Positions 19,181 through 27,356 of a stretch of 64,000 nucleotides of DNA are shown here, piece by piece. The stretch comes from Microbacterium pseudoresistens (GTDB lineage Bacteria; Actinomycetota; Actinomycetes; Actinomycetales; Microbacteriaceae), in assembly GCF_013409745.1 (NCBI RefSeq), contig NZ_JACCBH010000001.1:1860001-1924000 (forward strand), written 5' to 3'. Position 1 is the stretch's first letter. The number at the start of each line of letters is the position of its first letter. The notes beneath the pieces were generated by a model. The model was given only the letters and a program-made list of their open reading frames with translations, was not told the origin of the DNA and did no database searches. Made by a program: the position numbers and the translations under genes.

Positions 19181-19780
19181 GTGTCCACCGCCGAACCGCT
19201 GCCCGCCCGCCGGGGGCGCCCCGGTTACGACCGCGACGGCATGCTGGCCGCGGCGGTGGCGGTGTTCAACGAGCAGGGGTACGACGCCACCTCCGTCTCG
19301 GCGCTCGCCGGTCGCCTCGGTGTGTCGAAGGCGGCGCTCTACCACCACTTCTCCTCGAAGGAGGAGCTGCTCGGCGCCGCGCTCGATCATGCGCTGGACG
19401 GACTGGAGGGCACGCTGACCGCGCCGCGCGCGGGCGGTGCGGCCGAGCATCTGGCCGGGGTGTTGCACGACGCCGTGATCGTGCTCGCCGAGCGGCTCCC
19501 GGAGGTGACGCTGCTGCTGCGCGTGCGCGGCAACAGCGAGGTGGAACGGCGAGCGCTGGATCGACGACGGGCGTTCGATCAGGCCGTCGGCGCGCTCGTG
19601 CAGCGCGCCCAGGCGGAGGGCGCCGTGCGTGCCGACGTGGATGCGGCTGTCGCCGCCCGGCTGCTGTTCGGCACGGTCAACTCGCTCGTCGAGTGGTATC
19701 GGCCGGAGGGGCCCGAAGGGGCGGAGACGCTCGCTCGCGATGTCGTCGCGGTCGCTCTGGACGGGCTGCGCACGCGCTGA
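19181..19780 (+). CDS. TetR family transcriptional regulator
   Basis: 199 residues from a GTG. The N-terminal HTH shows YDRDGMLAAAVAVFNEQGYDATSV and GVSKAALYHHFSSKEELL (about 15-62). The C-terminal helical domain is of the TetR_C family seen in regulators of acyl-CoA catabolism, and with paaZ/paaF/paaH close by a PaaR-like role is plausible, though the gene is not adjacent to them. No Shine-Dalgarno is evident and a weak CACACT -10 candidate lies upstream. Confidence 0.85.
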   Translation: MSTAEPLPARRGRPGYDRDGMLAAAVAVFNEQGYDATSVSALAGRLGVSKAALYHHFSSKEELLGAALDHALDGLEGTLTAPRAGGAAEHLAGVLHDAVIVLAERLPEVTLLLRVRGNSEVERRALDRRRAFDQAVGALVQRAQAEGAVRADVDAAVAARLLFGTVNSLVEWYRPEGPEGAETLARDVVAVALDGLRTR

Positions 19781-19790
19781 GGCGGTTACG

Positions 19791-20447
19791 TCAATTCAGG
19801 GCGAGGGTCACCGTGCCGGTGTCGGCATCGACGGTCACCTGCACGGCGGTCAGGTCGGGCACGGTCGCATCGGGGGAGTGCGCGGCCGCCGCGGCGCCCA
19901 CGCCGATCACCCGCATCCCCGCGGCGCGGGCGGCGGCGATACCCGCCGCGGAGTCCTCGAAGACGATGCAGTCGGCCGGCGCCACGCCCAGGCGCTCGGC
20001 GGCGAGCAGGAAGCCTTCGGGATCGGGCTTGCTGGCGCTCACGCTCTCCGCGGTGATCGCGAGATCGGGCACGCGCAGCCCTGCCGCGCCCATCCGTGCG
20101 GTCATGAGCGCGATGTCGGCCGACGTGACCACCGCGTGGGGGGCGTTCTGCAGCGCGGCGAGGAACCGATCCGCGCCGGGGATCTCCACGACCCCGTCGA
20201 CGTCGGCGCTCTCGGCGGCGAGCATCTCGCGGTTCTCGCGAAGATTGATCTCGTGATCGCGCGCCGGCAGCAGGATCGCCATGCTCTGGTGTCCCTGCCT
20301 CCCGTGCACGACATCGAGCACGCGCTGGGGTTCGAGTGCGTGGGGCTCGGCCCAGCGCAGCCAGAGCTTCTCCACCACCGCGGTCGAGTCGACGAGCGTG
20401 CCGTCCATGTCGAGCAGGAGGGCGCGGGCTCGGAGCGTCTGGGGCAT
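19791..20447 (-). CDS. HAD-superfamily phosphatase (sugar-phosphatase type)
   Basis: 218 residues. Motif I LLLDMDGTLVDSTA contains the nucleophile and acid/base Asp; motif II is VVTSAD; the Lys is in SASKPDPEGF; motif III is VFEDSAAGIAAARAAGM. A helical cap (about 20-85) makes it subclass IA, like sugar-phosphate phosphatases and 2-deoxyglucose-6-phosphatase. Substrate unknown. TACGCT at 20454-20459 sits six bases before the ATG, so it is probably leaderless. Confidence 0.88.
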   Translation of the reverse strand: MPQTLRARALLLDMDGTLVDSTAVVEKLWLRWAEPHALEPQRVLDVVHGRQGHQSMAILLPARDHEINLRENREMLAAESADVDGVVEIPGADRFLAALQNAPHAVVTSADIALMTARMGAAGLRVPDLAITAESVSASKPDPEGFLLAAERLGVAPADCIVFEDSAAGIAAARAAGMRVIGVGAAAAAHSPDATVPDLTAVQVTVDADTGTVTLALN

Positions 20448-20558
20448 GTCTTCAGCGTATCGGCGCGTGAGTGAGGCGCCCGGCGGGGCTCATGCCCGAC
20501 CGGATGCGAAGGGGAACCGATCCGAAGCGACGGCATGCGCGCATGGTTGTTGAAGCGT

Positions 20559-20587
20559 GTCATGCAAGGTATCTTGTTGTGCATGAC
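20559..20587. promoter_or_regulatory. Inverted repeat over the -10 box and start codon of padR
   Basis: GTCATGCA (20559-20566) and TGCATGAC (20580-20587) form a perfect 8-bp inverted repeat with a 13-base centre that contains the -10 box TATCTT (20570-20575). The right arm covers the ATG at 20583. PadR proteins bind dyads of this size and often autoregulate. Confidence 0.7.
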
Positions 20588-20915
20588 ACTGGACGCGGGA
20601 ACGCAGATGCGCAAGGGCGTCGTGGAGTACTGCGTCCTCGGGCTGCTCTCCCGCACCCCGATGTACGGCTGGGAGCTGTCGGAGCGCCTGATCTCCGCGG
20701 GGATGATCGCGAGCATCGGCACGCTGTACCCACTGCTGTCCCGACTTCGGCAGAGCGGCTGGGTCCGCACCTTCGATCAGGCGTCCACAGCAGGTCCGGT
20801 GAGACGCTATTACGAGCTCACGGCGGAGGGGCGCGCACAGTTGAACGGCTTCCGGGCGCTATGGGAACCGTTCGCGCGCGGAGTCGCAGACCTCATCGAC
20901 CAGGAGGAATCATGA
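20583..20915 (+). CDS. PadR family transcriptional regulator
   Basis: 110 residues. Winged helix: RKGVVEYCVLGLLSRTPMYGWELSERL, then IGTLYPLLSRLRQSGWVRT and YYELTAEGRAQLNGF. This is the short PadR-s2 type. The start at 20583 is preferred over the upstream 20535 frame because TATCTT lies seven bases before it (leaderless) and the conserved fold begins soon after. Its stop overlaps a membrane protein gene (ATGA), a common pairing in which PadR and a DUF1700-like membrane protein are co-expressed in envelope-stress responses. Confidence 0.9.
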   Translation: MTLDAGTQMRKGVVEYCVLGLLSRTPMYGWELSERLISAGMIASIGTLYPLLSRLRQSGWVRTFDQASTAGPVRRYYELTAEGRAQLNGFRALWEPFARGVADLIDQEES

Positions 20916-21523
20916 GTCAGAACACGCATCCCACGCGGGCCGTCCGCTATCTCGCCGAGCTGGATGACGCGCTCGGCGAGCTGCCGCACCGCGTGGCGAC
21001 CGAGATCCGTGCAGGGATCGCTGAGGAGCTCGACGGCCTCGACGACGCCGCGGCCGCGGAGCGGATCGCGAGTCTCGGTGATCCTCGCGCGATCGCGGCG
21101 GCGGCGGCCGAAGCGGGGCCTGCACCGGCCCCCGCCGGCGCAGCCGCGTCTCCGGCTCGGCCGCTGCGGGAGTCGAAGGGGTTCGCGATCGCGGCTGCTC
21201 TCGTGCTCGCCTTCGGCGGAGTCGTGATCCCTGTCGCCGGATGGTTCGTCGGTGCGGTGATGGTGGTGTCCAGCCGGATGTGGACCCGCCTGGAGAAGGC
21301 GATCGCGCTCGCGACGCCGTTCGTGGCGTTCGCGCTCATGATGCTTGCGACCGTGATCACTCGGGCGCTCACCGCTCCCTCGGAGGATGAGGCGCGCAAC
21401 CCTCTCGTGCCAGGAGCGCTCGATCTCTGGCACAGCAGCATCCTCCTCGCTTTCATCCTCGTGCCGGTCATGGGCGGCTGGCTGCTCTGGCGCATGCGCA
21501 ACAGGACGGCGCCGCTGCGCTGA
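20912..21523 (+). CDS. HAAS/DUF1700-like membrane protein, PadR partner
   Basis: 203 residues. The N-terminal soluble domain (about 1-60) reads RAVRYLAELDDALGELP, then EIRAGIAEELDGLDDA and IASLGDPRAIAAAAAEAG, the alpha-helical HAAS-type domain seen next to PadR regulators. An Ala/Pro linker follows, then about three or four membrane helices (about 88-195). Ribosome site AGGAGGAA lies just before the ATG. It may act as a membrane sensor or anti-regulator for the PadR protein; this is inference from family pairing. Confidence 0.75.
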   Translation: MSQNTHPTRAVRYLAELDDALGELPHRVATEIRAGIAEELDGLDDAAAAERIASLGDPRAIAAAAAEAGPAPAPAGAAASPARPLRESKGFAIAAALVLAFGGVVIPVAGWFVGAVMVVSSRMWTRLEKAIALATPFVAFALMMLATVITRALTAPSEDEARNPLVPGALDLWHSSILLAFILVPVMGGWLLWRMRNRTAPLR

Positions 21524-21562
21524 TCCGGCGCGGGATCCGGCGCTGATCCGCAGCGGCTCACG

Positions 21563-22069
21563 TCAGCAGGTGCCGACGTTCTCGTTCTCGGACACGCGCC
21601 ACTCGTCACCGGATGCGACGAGCACGGCTTCGAACGCGAACCGGCCCTGTTCGAAATCCACGTCGTCGCCGTCGAGCGCGTACGGGGCGTGCTCGGTCAC
21701 GTCGAGGCAGTACGACACGGCGATCCCATCGTCCGCGAGCTCCGCGCTCTCGACGTCGACGGCCGTCGGCCCGCGCCACGCGATGCCCAGGTCGCGCCAG
21801 GTCGCCGCCGCAGTCTCGAGCTGGTCGAGATGGCTGCCGGTGGCGATCTCGGCCAGTCGCTCAGGCTGCTCGCCCGCATCGGCCTTCACCGCGGCGAGCA
21901 CCTCCGCGTAGTGCGCGAGCGTGCTCTGGGCGGTCGACTCGGCGTCGGCCGGGGGCGTCGGCGAACCTTCCGGTGCGAGCGCGCCGGCCGTGCATCCGGA
22001 GAGCAGGACGGCCGCGAGCGATGCGGTGAGGACGAGGGCTGCGGGGCGCAGAGAGCGAGACGACGACAC
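21563..22069 (-). CDS. Predicted lipoprotein, unknown function
   Basis: 168 residues if translation starts at the GTG at 22069: signal peptide, lipobox LLSG and Cys26. The frame is open to 22141, but TACCGT at 22077-22082 lies seven bases before the 22069 GTG, matching the leaderless pattern, and the shorter form gives a standard signal peptide. The mature domain (about 60-168) is acidic with a two-Cys C-terminal part (SYCLDVTEH and ENVGTC) and resembles small extracytoplasmic domains of NTF2-like size. Function not recognised. Confidence 0.65.
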   Translation of the reverse strand: MSSSRSLRPAALVLTASLAAVLLSGCTAGALAPEGSPTPPADAESTAQSTLAHYAEVLAAVKADAGEQPERLAEIATGSHLDQLETAAATWRDLGIAWRGPTAVDVESAELADDGIAVSYCLDVTEHAPYALDGDDVDFEQGRFAFEAVLVASGDEWRVSENENVGTC

Positions 22070-22121
22070 GATCGTCACGGTATCAGCGACCGTCTCGCGA
22101 GCAGCGTCGGCAGCCGGTCGG

Positions 22122-22952
22122 TCATTTGACGCCTCCCGCACCCACCCCCTCGCGAACCTGTTTCGACGTGAAGAGGAAAAGCAGTGCCAGAGGCAGCATC
22201 GAGAGGAGGAGACCAGCGAACAACACGCCCCAGTCGGTTCCGTACTGTCCGACGAACGTCGACAATCCCAAAGGCAGGGTCCGCATCTTCGGATCGAAGA
22301 TGAACAGCAACGGGAAATAGAAGTCGTTCCACACTGCGATCGCGGTGAAGATGGTGACGATCCCTACGGCGGGTCGAACCTGTGGGGTGAGCACCGACCA
22401 CAGCAAGCGAACGTGTCCGGCGCCATCCAAGCGGGCGGCTTCCTCGAGTTCCACGGGCACCGCCCTCATGAAATTGCTGAGGATGAAGATCGCGAACGGA
22501 AGTCGGGTGGCTGTGTAGACGAGGATCAGTCCGAGATGAGAATTGAGCAGTCCGAGATCCTTCATCAACATGAACAGTTCTACGGACGCCAGGCGCACCG
22601 GGACGAGCAGTCCGAGGAGGAAGAAGCCCAGCATCGGTGTCGCCCACCATGATCGAAAACGACTGATCGGGTAGGACGCCAGCAGCGCGAGCAGCAGCGT
22701 GAGGAGGATGGAGCCAACGGTCACGACGAGGCTGTTCCACGAATACGTGCTGAAGTCGGCCCGGACCCATGCTTCGACAAAATTGTCGAGTGTGAAGGCT
22801 TCCGGCAGGCCGAGAGGATTCTGGTAGATCTCCAGGGTCGATTTGAACGTCGAGACTGTCAGCAGATACAGGGGCACCCCGATGAGGAGGGTCCACAGGG
22901 CGATGACTGCGTGGGCAGGGAGGCGGCTGAGCATACGTCGCGCGCGAATCAC
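22122..22952 (-). CDS. ABC sugar importer permease (MalG type)
   Basis: 276 residues, six membrane helices. The EAA loop reads VELEEAARLDGAGH, the site docking the shared ATPase. Family CUT1 (carbohydrate uptake). Its ATG overlaps the stop of the second permease (ATGA). No ATPase gene is present here, as usual for CUT1 systems that share MsiK/MalK-like ATPases in actinobacteria. Codon use is less GC3-biased than in neighbouring genes (GGT, GGA, AAA and GTT are common near the C-terminus). Confidence 0.92.
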   Translation of the reverse strand: MIRARRMLSRLPAHAVIALWTLLIGVPLYLLTVSTFKSTLEIYQNPLGLPEAFTLDNFVEAWVRADFSTYSWNSLVVTVGSILLTLLLALLASYPISRFRSWWATPMLGFFLLGLLVPVRLASVELFMLMKDLGLLNSHLGLILVYTATRLPFAIFILSNFMRAVPVELEEAARLDGAGHVRLLWSVLTPQVRPAVGIVTIFTAIAVWNDFYFPLLFIFDPKMRTLPLGLSTFVGQYGTDWGVLFAGLLLSMLPLALLFLFTSKQVREGVGAGGVK

Positions 22953-23926
22953 TGGATCATCTCCGCTCGCTTGTTGAAGAATCTCAATGCCATCCCGGAG
23001 ACGGCCGTCATGAAGATGAAGAGAATTGCGCCAAGCGCCATCGCCAGCCCCACATCGGTGATGCCCACAGAGCCCTGGGCACCGAAGGCGAGGCGGTAGA
23101 AGAAGGTGACAAGGGTGTCGGTGGCGAAGTTCGGTCCCCCCTGCACGCCTTGCATCACATAGACGATGTCGAACTGGTTGAAGCTGTTGATGAAGCTGAG
23201 CACGGCGAGAGTCGTCACGGAAGGCGTGACGAGCGGAACCGCAATCTGGAAGAGCGTGCGGCCGGAACTGGCACCGTCTAGCCGCGCCGCTTCGAAGATC
23301 TCAGGGTTCAAGGCATTGAGTCCTGCGAGGAAGACCAGGATGGGCAGCCCGATCCAGTTCCAGATATCCACGGCGATGAGCACCCACAGGGCGGTCGAGC
23401 CGTTACCGAGCAATGTCAGTGGCTCCGAGGTGATCCCCATTCCCATCAGCACCCCGTCGAGCGGGCCATCGGGCGTGAGGATGAGCCGCCACAGTGCGCC
23501 GACAAGGACGGGCGAGAGTATCGCAGGGAAGAAGAACCAGTTCTGGAAGAACGTCCAGCGCGCTCCGCGCACGAACAGAATGTAGGCCAAGAGGAGGCCG
23601 ATCATGTTCTGCACGACGAGAACGCCGATGAACCACAGCACGTTGTGCCAGAAGGCATTCGTGACGAGGTCCGCGTTCTGCCCGGAGAAGAGCCGAGTGA
23701 AGTTATCCAGTCCAGTGAAGCTCTGTGCGCGCATGCCGCGCCAGTCCCAAAGGGATCCCAGCAGGGAACGAATCATCGGATAGACGAGGAAGATGACGTA
23801 GACCAGGAGTGCGGGCAACAGGAACGCCCATCCGGCGAGCCCGTGGGCTCGCCGGACGGTGCGCTTGCGCGGCTTCGGCATCGGCTCCGTGCCGTCCGAC
23901 TCCGTCGCAACGGTGTCAGTAGACAT
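22949..23926 (-). CDS. ABC sugar importer permease (MalF type)
   Basis: 325 residues. A basic N-terminus (PKPRKRTVRRAHG) precedes six membrane helices; the EAA loop is EIFEAARLDGASSGRTL. Partner of the downstream MalG-type permease. It overlaps the substrate-binding gene by 11 bases. The sequence has the same relaxed codon use as the other importer genes. Substrate is not readable from the permease, but the neighbouring MurQ and kinase suggest an amino sugar. Confidence 0.92.
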   Translation of the reverse strand: MSTDTVATESDGTEPMPKPRKRTVRRAHGLAGWAFLLPALLVYVIFLVYPMIRSLLGSLWDWRGMRAQSFTGLDNFTRLFSGQNADLVTNAFWHNVLWFIGVLVVQNMIGLLLAYILFVRGARWTFFQNWFFFPAILSPVLVGALWRLILTPDGPLDGVLMGMGITSEPLTLLGNGSTALWVLIAVDIWNWIGLPILVFLAGLNALNPEIFEAARLDGASSGRTLFQIAVPLVTPSVTTLAVLSFINSFNQFDIVYVMQGVQGGPNFATDTLVTFFYRLAFGAQGSVGITDVGLAMALGAILFIFMTAVSGMALRFFNKRAEMIQ

Positions 23927-25208
23927 TCGGCGTGAACCACTCCTGGACGGCTTCGGTCATCTGCTCTGCGACGCTCTGCGGCGCAACCTTGCCCATGATC
24001 ATGTCGACAAAGGCGGGTTGGAGCACCGACGATGCGGTCGGTGATTGCCACTTGAAGCCAACATGCGTGAGATACGGCGTCTGGTTCTTCATTGCGGCCA
24101 TCATGTCGAGCAAGACCGGGTTCTTCGGCTCGACGTCGTCGCGGGCAGGCGGCCAGCCGAGCTCGTCCATGAACATCTGTGCGAACTCGGCGGTCGCCAT
24201 GAAGTTCAGGACCTCGATGGCCGCATCGCGGTGCTCAGCGTCGACAGGCAGACCATACGAGCCATCGACGAACGACGATGTGTAGGCGGTGTCGGCCGGG
24301 TCATCGACCGGATACGGGAAGAATCCGAAGTCCAGATCCGGATTCTGAGACGCAAAACTGCCGTTCTCGTAGGAACCCCCGATGAACATGGCCGCGTCAC
24401 CACCGATGAACTGTTGCGTCGCGGTGGTGTAGTCGACCCCTTGGAAGCCGGGAGAATAATACGGCAACATGTCAACCATGCGCTGCAGCGCCGCCACATA
24501 CCGCGGGTCGGTGAAGTCGACCTTTCCAGCCATCGCCTCGTCATAGAACTCAGGGCCGATCTGACTGGGGGCAACAGCTGCGAGAGCCATCTCCAGAGCC
24601 CAGGACGTGCCGTTAGCGCCTCCTGCGGCAATCGGGATGACGCCTGCGTCGAGCAGTGTCTGCGAGGCTGCAATCAGTTCATCGTAGGTTTGCGGTACCT
24701 CCAGGGCATTCGCGGTGAAGATCTCCTTGTTGTAGAAGACTCCCGTGTTGACGATGGAGTACGGCACGCCGTACAGGTTGCCATCTTCGATGCCGCGCAA
24801 TCCGGCTTTCGTTGTGTCCGGAAGGGAGTCGAGTTCGGGAACGAGTTCGTCGAGTGGCTCGATGAGCGCGGCATCGATGAGAGGTTGGAGCTCACCGTAC
24901 GCTTTGAGCTGCACGATGTCGGGTCCCTGACCACCTTGTAGGGCCGTGCTGACTCGGTTCTGGTACTCCGCATCCGGAATCGTCTGGAAATCGACGGTGA
25001 TCTCAGGATGCTCATTTTCGAACGAATCGAAGATCCGATCCATTGCCGCTTGATCTTCCGTGCGCCAACTCCAGATCGTCACAGTGGTACTGCCGTCGGT
25101 GTCGCCACCAGGACTGCATGCAGTCAAGCTGACTGCCAGACTTCCAGCTACCAGCGCAGCGCCGACGGCGAGGCGCCGCGGCACGTGTCGAGGGCGTGTG
25201 GCATTCAT
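23916..25208 (-). CDS. ABC sugar-binding lipoprotein
   Basis: 430 residues. Signal peptide with lipobox SLTA and Cys31. Mature protein is a cluster B/SBP_bac_1 type binding protein: VTIWSWRTEDQAAMDRIF, GPDIVQLKAYGELQPLIDA, GVPYSIVNTGVFYNKEIF, and an SSFVDGSYGLPVDAEH segment. Extracellular, membrane-anchored. Codons such as CTA, CAA, CGA, AAT and GGT are frequent, unlike adjoining genes. Only three bases separate it from the upstream GNAT gene, so both share a promoter. Confidence 0.92.
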   Translation of the reverse strand: MNATRPRHVPRRLAVGAALVAGSLAVSLTACSPGGDTDGSTTVTIWSWRTEDQAAMDRIFDSFENEHPEITVDFQTIPDAEYQNRVSTALQGGQGPDIVQLKAYGELQPLIDAALIEPLDELVPELDSLPDTTKAGLRGIEDGNLYGVPYSIVNTGVFYNKEIFTANALEVPQTYDELIAASQTLLDAGVIPIAAGGANGTSWALEMALAAVAPSQIGPEFYDEAMAGKVDFTDPRYVAALQRMVDMLPYYSPGFQGVDYTTATQQFIGGDAAMFIGGSYENGSFASQNPDLDFGFFPYPVDDPADTAYTSSFVDGSYGLPVDAEHRDAAIEVLNFMATAEFAQMFMDELGWPPARDDVEPKNPVLLDMMAAMKNQTPYLTHVGFKWQSPTASSVLQPAFVDMIMGKVAPQSVAEQMTEAVQEWFTPNVY

Positions 25209-25211
25209 TGT

Positions 25212-26228
25212 TCAGCACTCCTTTTCGTTGTGATCGGGTTTCTGCCATTGAGTCTGGGTGAGTGCGGCGCGCAGGATGTCGAAGGTGCGCGTCGCCGCGA
25301 ATCCGGTCTTCTCGTAGAGGGCGGAGGCGATGGAGCCCTCGTCGGCCCAGAGGAACCACGCGCTGTGCGCGCCGAGGGCCGTCATCCGCTCGAGGGTGAG
25401 GTGCAGCAGCACCTTGCCGAGCCCTGTGCCTCGGCTCTCCGGCAGCACGCCGAAGGGGCCGAACCGCTCGATGACCGCTTCGTAGGTGCCGTGCATGCCC
25501 CAGCCGATCACGGCGCCGTCGGGGTCGCGGGCGATGACGATGCGCTCCGGGGGCATGCCCGCCACGATCCCCTCGCGGATGGCGCGGGCCCAGTCGGAGT
25601 TGAACCGCTCGCCGGCGATCTTCACGAGGGCGACGACGTCGTCGCCTTGCGGGCTGCCCAGGTACCAGCCCTCGGCGCGGAGGGCGTCGGCGCGCTCGCG
25701 CACCTCGGCGGGCATCTCGTAGCCGATGAGCGAGCGGTCCATGGCGCTCGGGCGCTCGACGACCTCGAAGCCGAGCGAGGAAAGCAGGGATGCGGCAGCC
25801 GGATAGCGCGCCGCATCGAGCCCTGGGAGCACGTAGTTCGGCGTGTAGCTGGAGAAGAAGACCTGCGTGGCGCCCTGGTCGCGAAGCCAGCCCCGCGTGG
25901 CCTCGAGCAGCGCGCGGCCGAGACCGCGCCCGCGGTGCTCCGGCGTGACGAAGAAGAAGGGGATCCACCCCGTGTCGGGCTCGAGGTCGTCGCCGTCGTG
26001 GGCGACGCGACGGCGCACGGCATAGGCCGACCCGATCACCGCTCCCTCGGTGTCTTCGGCGACGAACAGGCCGTTCGCATCGAAATTGCGATCCAGCAGC
26101 ACGAGGTCGCGGAACCGCTGCGGGGTCATGCCGTCCTGCGGGGCCGACCGGGTCCACGCATCCGGGATCGCGACGCCGTCGCCGGCGCGGAAGGTGCGGA
26201 TCTGCGGATCGGGAGGGGGCGCGGTCAC
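25212..26228 (-). CDS. Tandem GNAT N-acetyltransferase
   Basis: 338 residues from a GTG. Two GNAT domains: the first (about 5-165) has FFVTPEHRGRGLGRALLEATRGWL, with the acetyl-CoA loop RGRGLG; the second (about 190-330) has FGVLPESRGTGLGKVLLHLTL. Such double GNATs are seen in small-molecule and Eis-like acetyltransferases, and the second domain often regulates the first. It is the first gene of the sugar-importer operon, suggesting that the imported substrate or its breakdown product is an amino sugar that is acetylated; this is inference. A well-formed promoter lies upstream. Confidence 0.8.
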   Translation of the reverse strand: MTAPPPDPQIRTFRAGDGVAIPDAWTRSAPQDGMTPQRFRDLVLLDRNFDANGLFVAEDTEGAVIGSAYAVRRRVAHDGDDLEPDTGWIPFFFVTPEHRGRGLGRALLEATRGWLRDQGATQVFFSSYTPNYVLPGLDAARYPAAASLLSSLGFEVVERPSAMDRSLIGYEMPAEVRERADALRAEGWYLGSPQGDDVVALVKIAGERFNSDWARAIREGIVAGMPPERIVIARDPDGAVIGWGMHGTYEAVIERFGPFGVLPESRGTGLGKVLLHLTLERMTALGAHSAWFLWADEGSIASALYEKTGFAATRTFDILRAALTQTQWQKPDHNEKEC

Positions 26229-26264
26229 GGGGGCGAGTCCTTTCTCGGGCGAGGCGGTGACATC

Positions 26265-26293
26265 AGTATGGTGACAATTTACAAGCTTGTCCA
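26265..26293 (-). promoter_or_regulatory. Promoter with operator in its spacer, GNAT/sugar-importer operon
   Basis: On the minus strand a -35 TGGACA (26288-26293) is followed after exactly 17 bases by -10 CATACT (26265-26270). The spacer holds the inverted repeat GACAA (26273-26277) / TTGTC (26287-26291), within which ACAAGCTTGT (26281-26290) is itself a perfect palindrome. A repressor here would block the promoter directly. Confidence 0.6.
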
Positions 26294-26364
26294 GCAGAGT
26301 GGAGATGATTTACCTCACGAATGCGTGACGAACGCCGATGTCGTCGCGGGAAGCAGTGCGGAGC

Positions 26365-27225
26365 TCAGGCGCCGCGGACGGCGCGGGTGGCTTCGCGGGT
26401 GCGCTCGAGCGCGTCGAGTGTCTCGGCATAGCGGCGCTGGGCAACGCCCACGAACAGCGCATCGACGACGGCGAGCTGGGCGATGCGGCTCACCATCGCC
26501 CCGGCGCGGAAGCGCGACTCGCGCACCTCGGTGAACAGCGGGTGGTCCACGGCCCGTGCGAACGCCGAGTCGGGGCTCGAGGTCACGCCGATCGTGGCGG
26601 CGCCGTTGGCACGGGCCACCTCGACGAAGCGGATCGTCTCGGGGGTGGTGCCGAGGTGCGAGAAGCCGATCGCCGTAGTCGGCGCGCGGTGCAGCACGGC
26701 CGAGGCGACGGCCTCGTGCGCGTCGGAGAGCACGATGGCGTTGCGCCCGACGCGCAGCAGCTTGTGCCCGAGGTCTTCGGCGACGATCTGGCTCGCGCCG
26801 ATGCCGAAGAGCAGGATGCGGTCGGCGGCGTCGATCGCGCCGACCGCGCTCTCGAGCACGGCGTAGTCGAGGTGTCCGATCGTCTCCTCGATGGCAAGGC
26901 GCTCGAGTGCGGCGATCTTCGCCGCCGCATCGCGCAACGAGTCCTCGGCGGCGATATCGGATCCGAATCCCGAGTGGTCGGCGAACTGCACCGACTCCCG
27001 GCCGATCTCGGTGGCCAGCGCCATGCGCAGCGCCGCGTACCCGCCGAGCCCGATCGCCCGGCAGAAGCGCACGACCGAGGCGACCGACGTGCCGCAGGCG
27101 TCGGCGAGCTCGTTGATGGTCATGTCGATCACGATCGACGGCTTCTCGCGCACGGCCGCGGCGACGCGGGCGAGCGAGGGCGGCATGGCTGCGATGCTCG
27201 CTTCGATCGTGGACTGTATGCTCAT
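26365..27225 (-). CDS. RpiR/MurR family transcriptional regulator
   Basis: 286 residues. N-terminal RpiR HTH (about 1-77): LARVAAAVREKPSIVIDMTINELA and SVASVVRFCRAIGLGGYAALR. C-terminal SIS domain (about 120-260): ILLFGIGASQIVAEDLGHKLLRVG and AIGFSHLGTTPETIRFVEVA. SIS domains bind phosphosugars, and members near MurQ sense N-acetylmuramate-6-phosphate. It is divergent from the kinase-murQ operon. GGAGGTTCGG precedes the ATG at normal spacing. Confidence 0.92.
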   Translation of the reverse strand: MSIQSTIEASIAAMPPSLARVAAAVREKPSIVIDMTINELADACGTSVASVVRFCRAIGLGGYAALRMALATEIGRESVQFADHSGFGSDIAAEDSLRDAAAKIAALERLAIEETIGHLDYAVLESAVGAIDAADRILLFGIGASQIVAEDLGHKLLRVGRNAIVLSDAHEAVASAVLHRAPTTAIGFSHLGTTPETIRFVEVARANGAATIGVTSSPDSAFARAVDHPLFTEVRESRFRAGAMVSRIAQLAVVDALFVGVAQRRYAETLDALERTREATRAVRGA

Positions 27226-27279
27226 CCGAACCTCCTGGCGGTGCTCCAGTATCGCGCGATCGGGGGCTTCCGTCGTTAC

Positions 27280-27292
27280 GAAAGATTCTTTC
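27280..27292. promoter_or_regulatory. Operator candidate 1, GAAAGA-T-TCTTTC
   Basis: Perfect 6-1-6 palindrome in the 131-bp gap between the divergent RpiR gene and the kinase-murQ operon. A related site follows 31 bp away, centre to centre. Confidence 0.65.
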
Positions 27293-27310
27293 AGATATAG
27301 CGCCGAGACT

Positions 27311-27323
27311 GTAGAGTCTTTAC
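27311..27323. promoter_or_regulatory. Operator candidate 2, GTAGAG-T-CTTTAC
   Basis: A 13-bp imperfect copy of the site at 27280 (one mismatched pair). It overlaps TAGAGT (27312-27317), a plausible -10 box for the kinase-murQ operon with a weak -35, TTCAGA, 16 bases upstream. Confidence 0.6.
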
Positions 27324-27356
27324 GTCCTGAGTCGTGATCGCGGGAGAGGAGCCCGG

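Noticed and set aside
25212..26228. Eis-type aminoglycoside acetyltransferase
   Set aside because: Two GNAT domains are present but the Eis C-terminal sterol-carrier-like domain is absent and the operon points to sugar metabolism.
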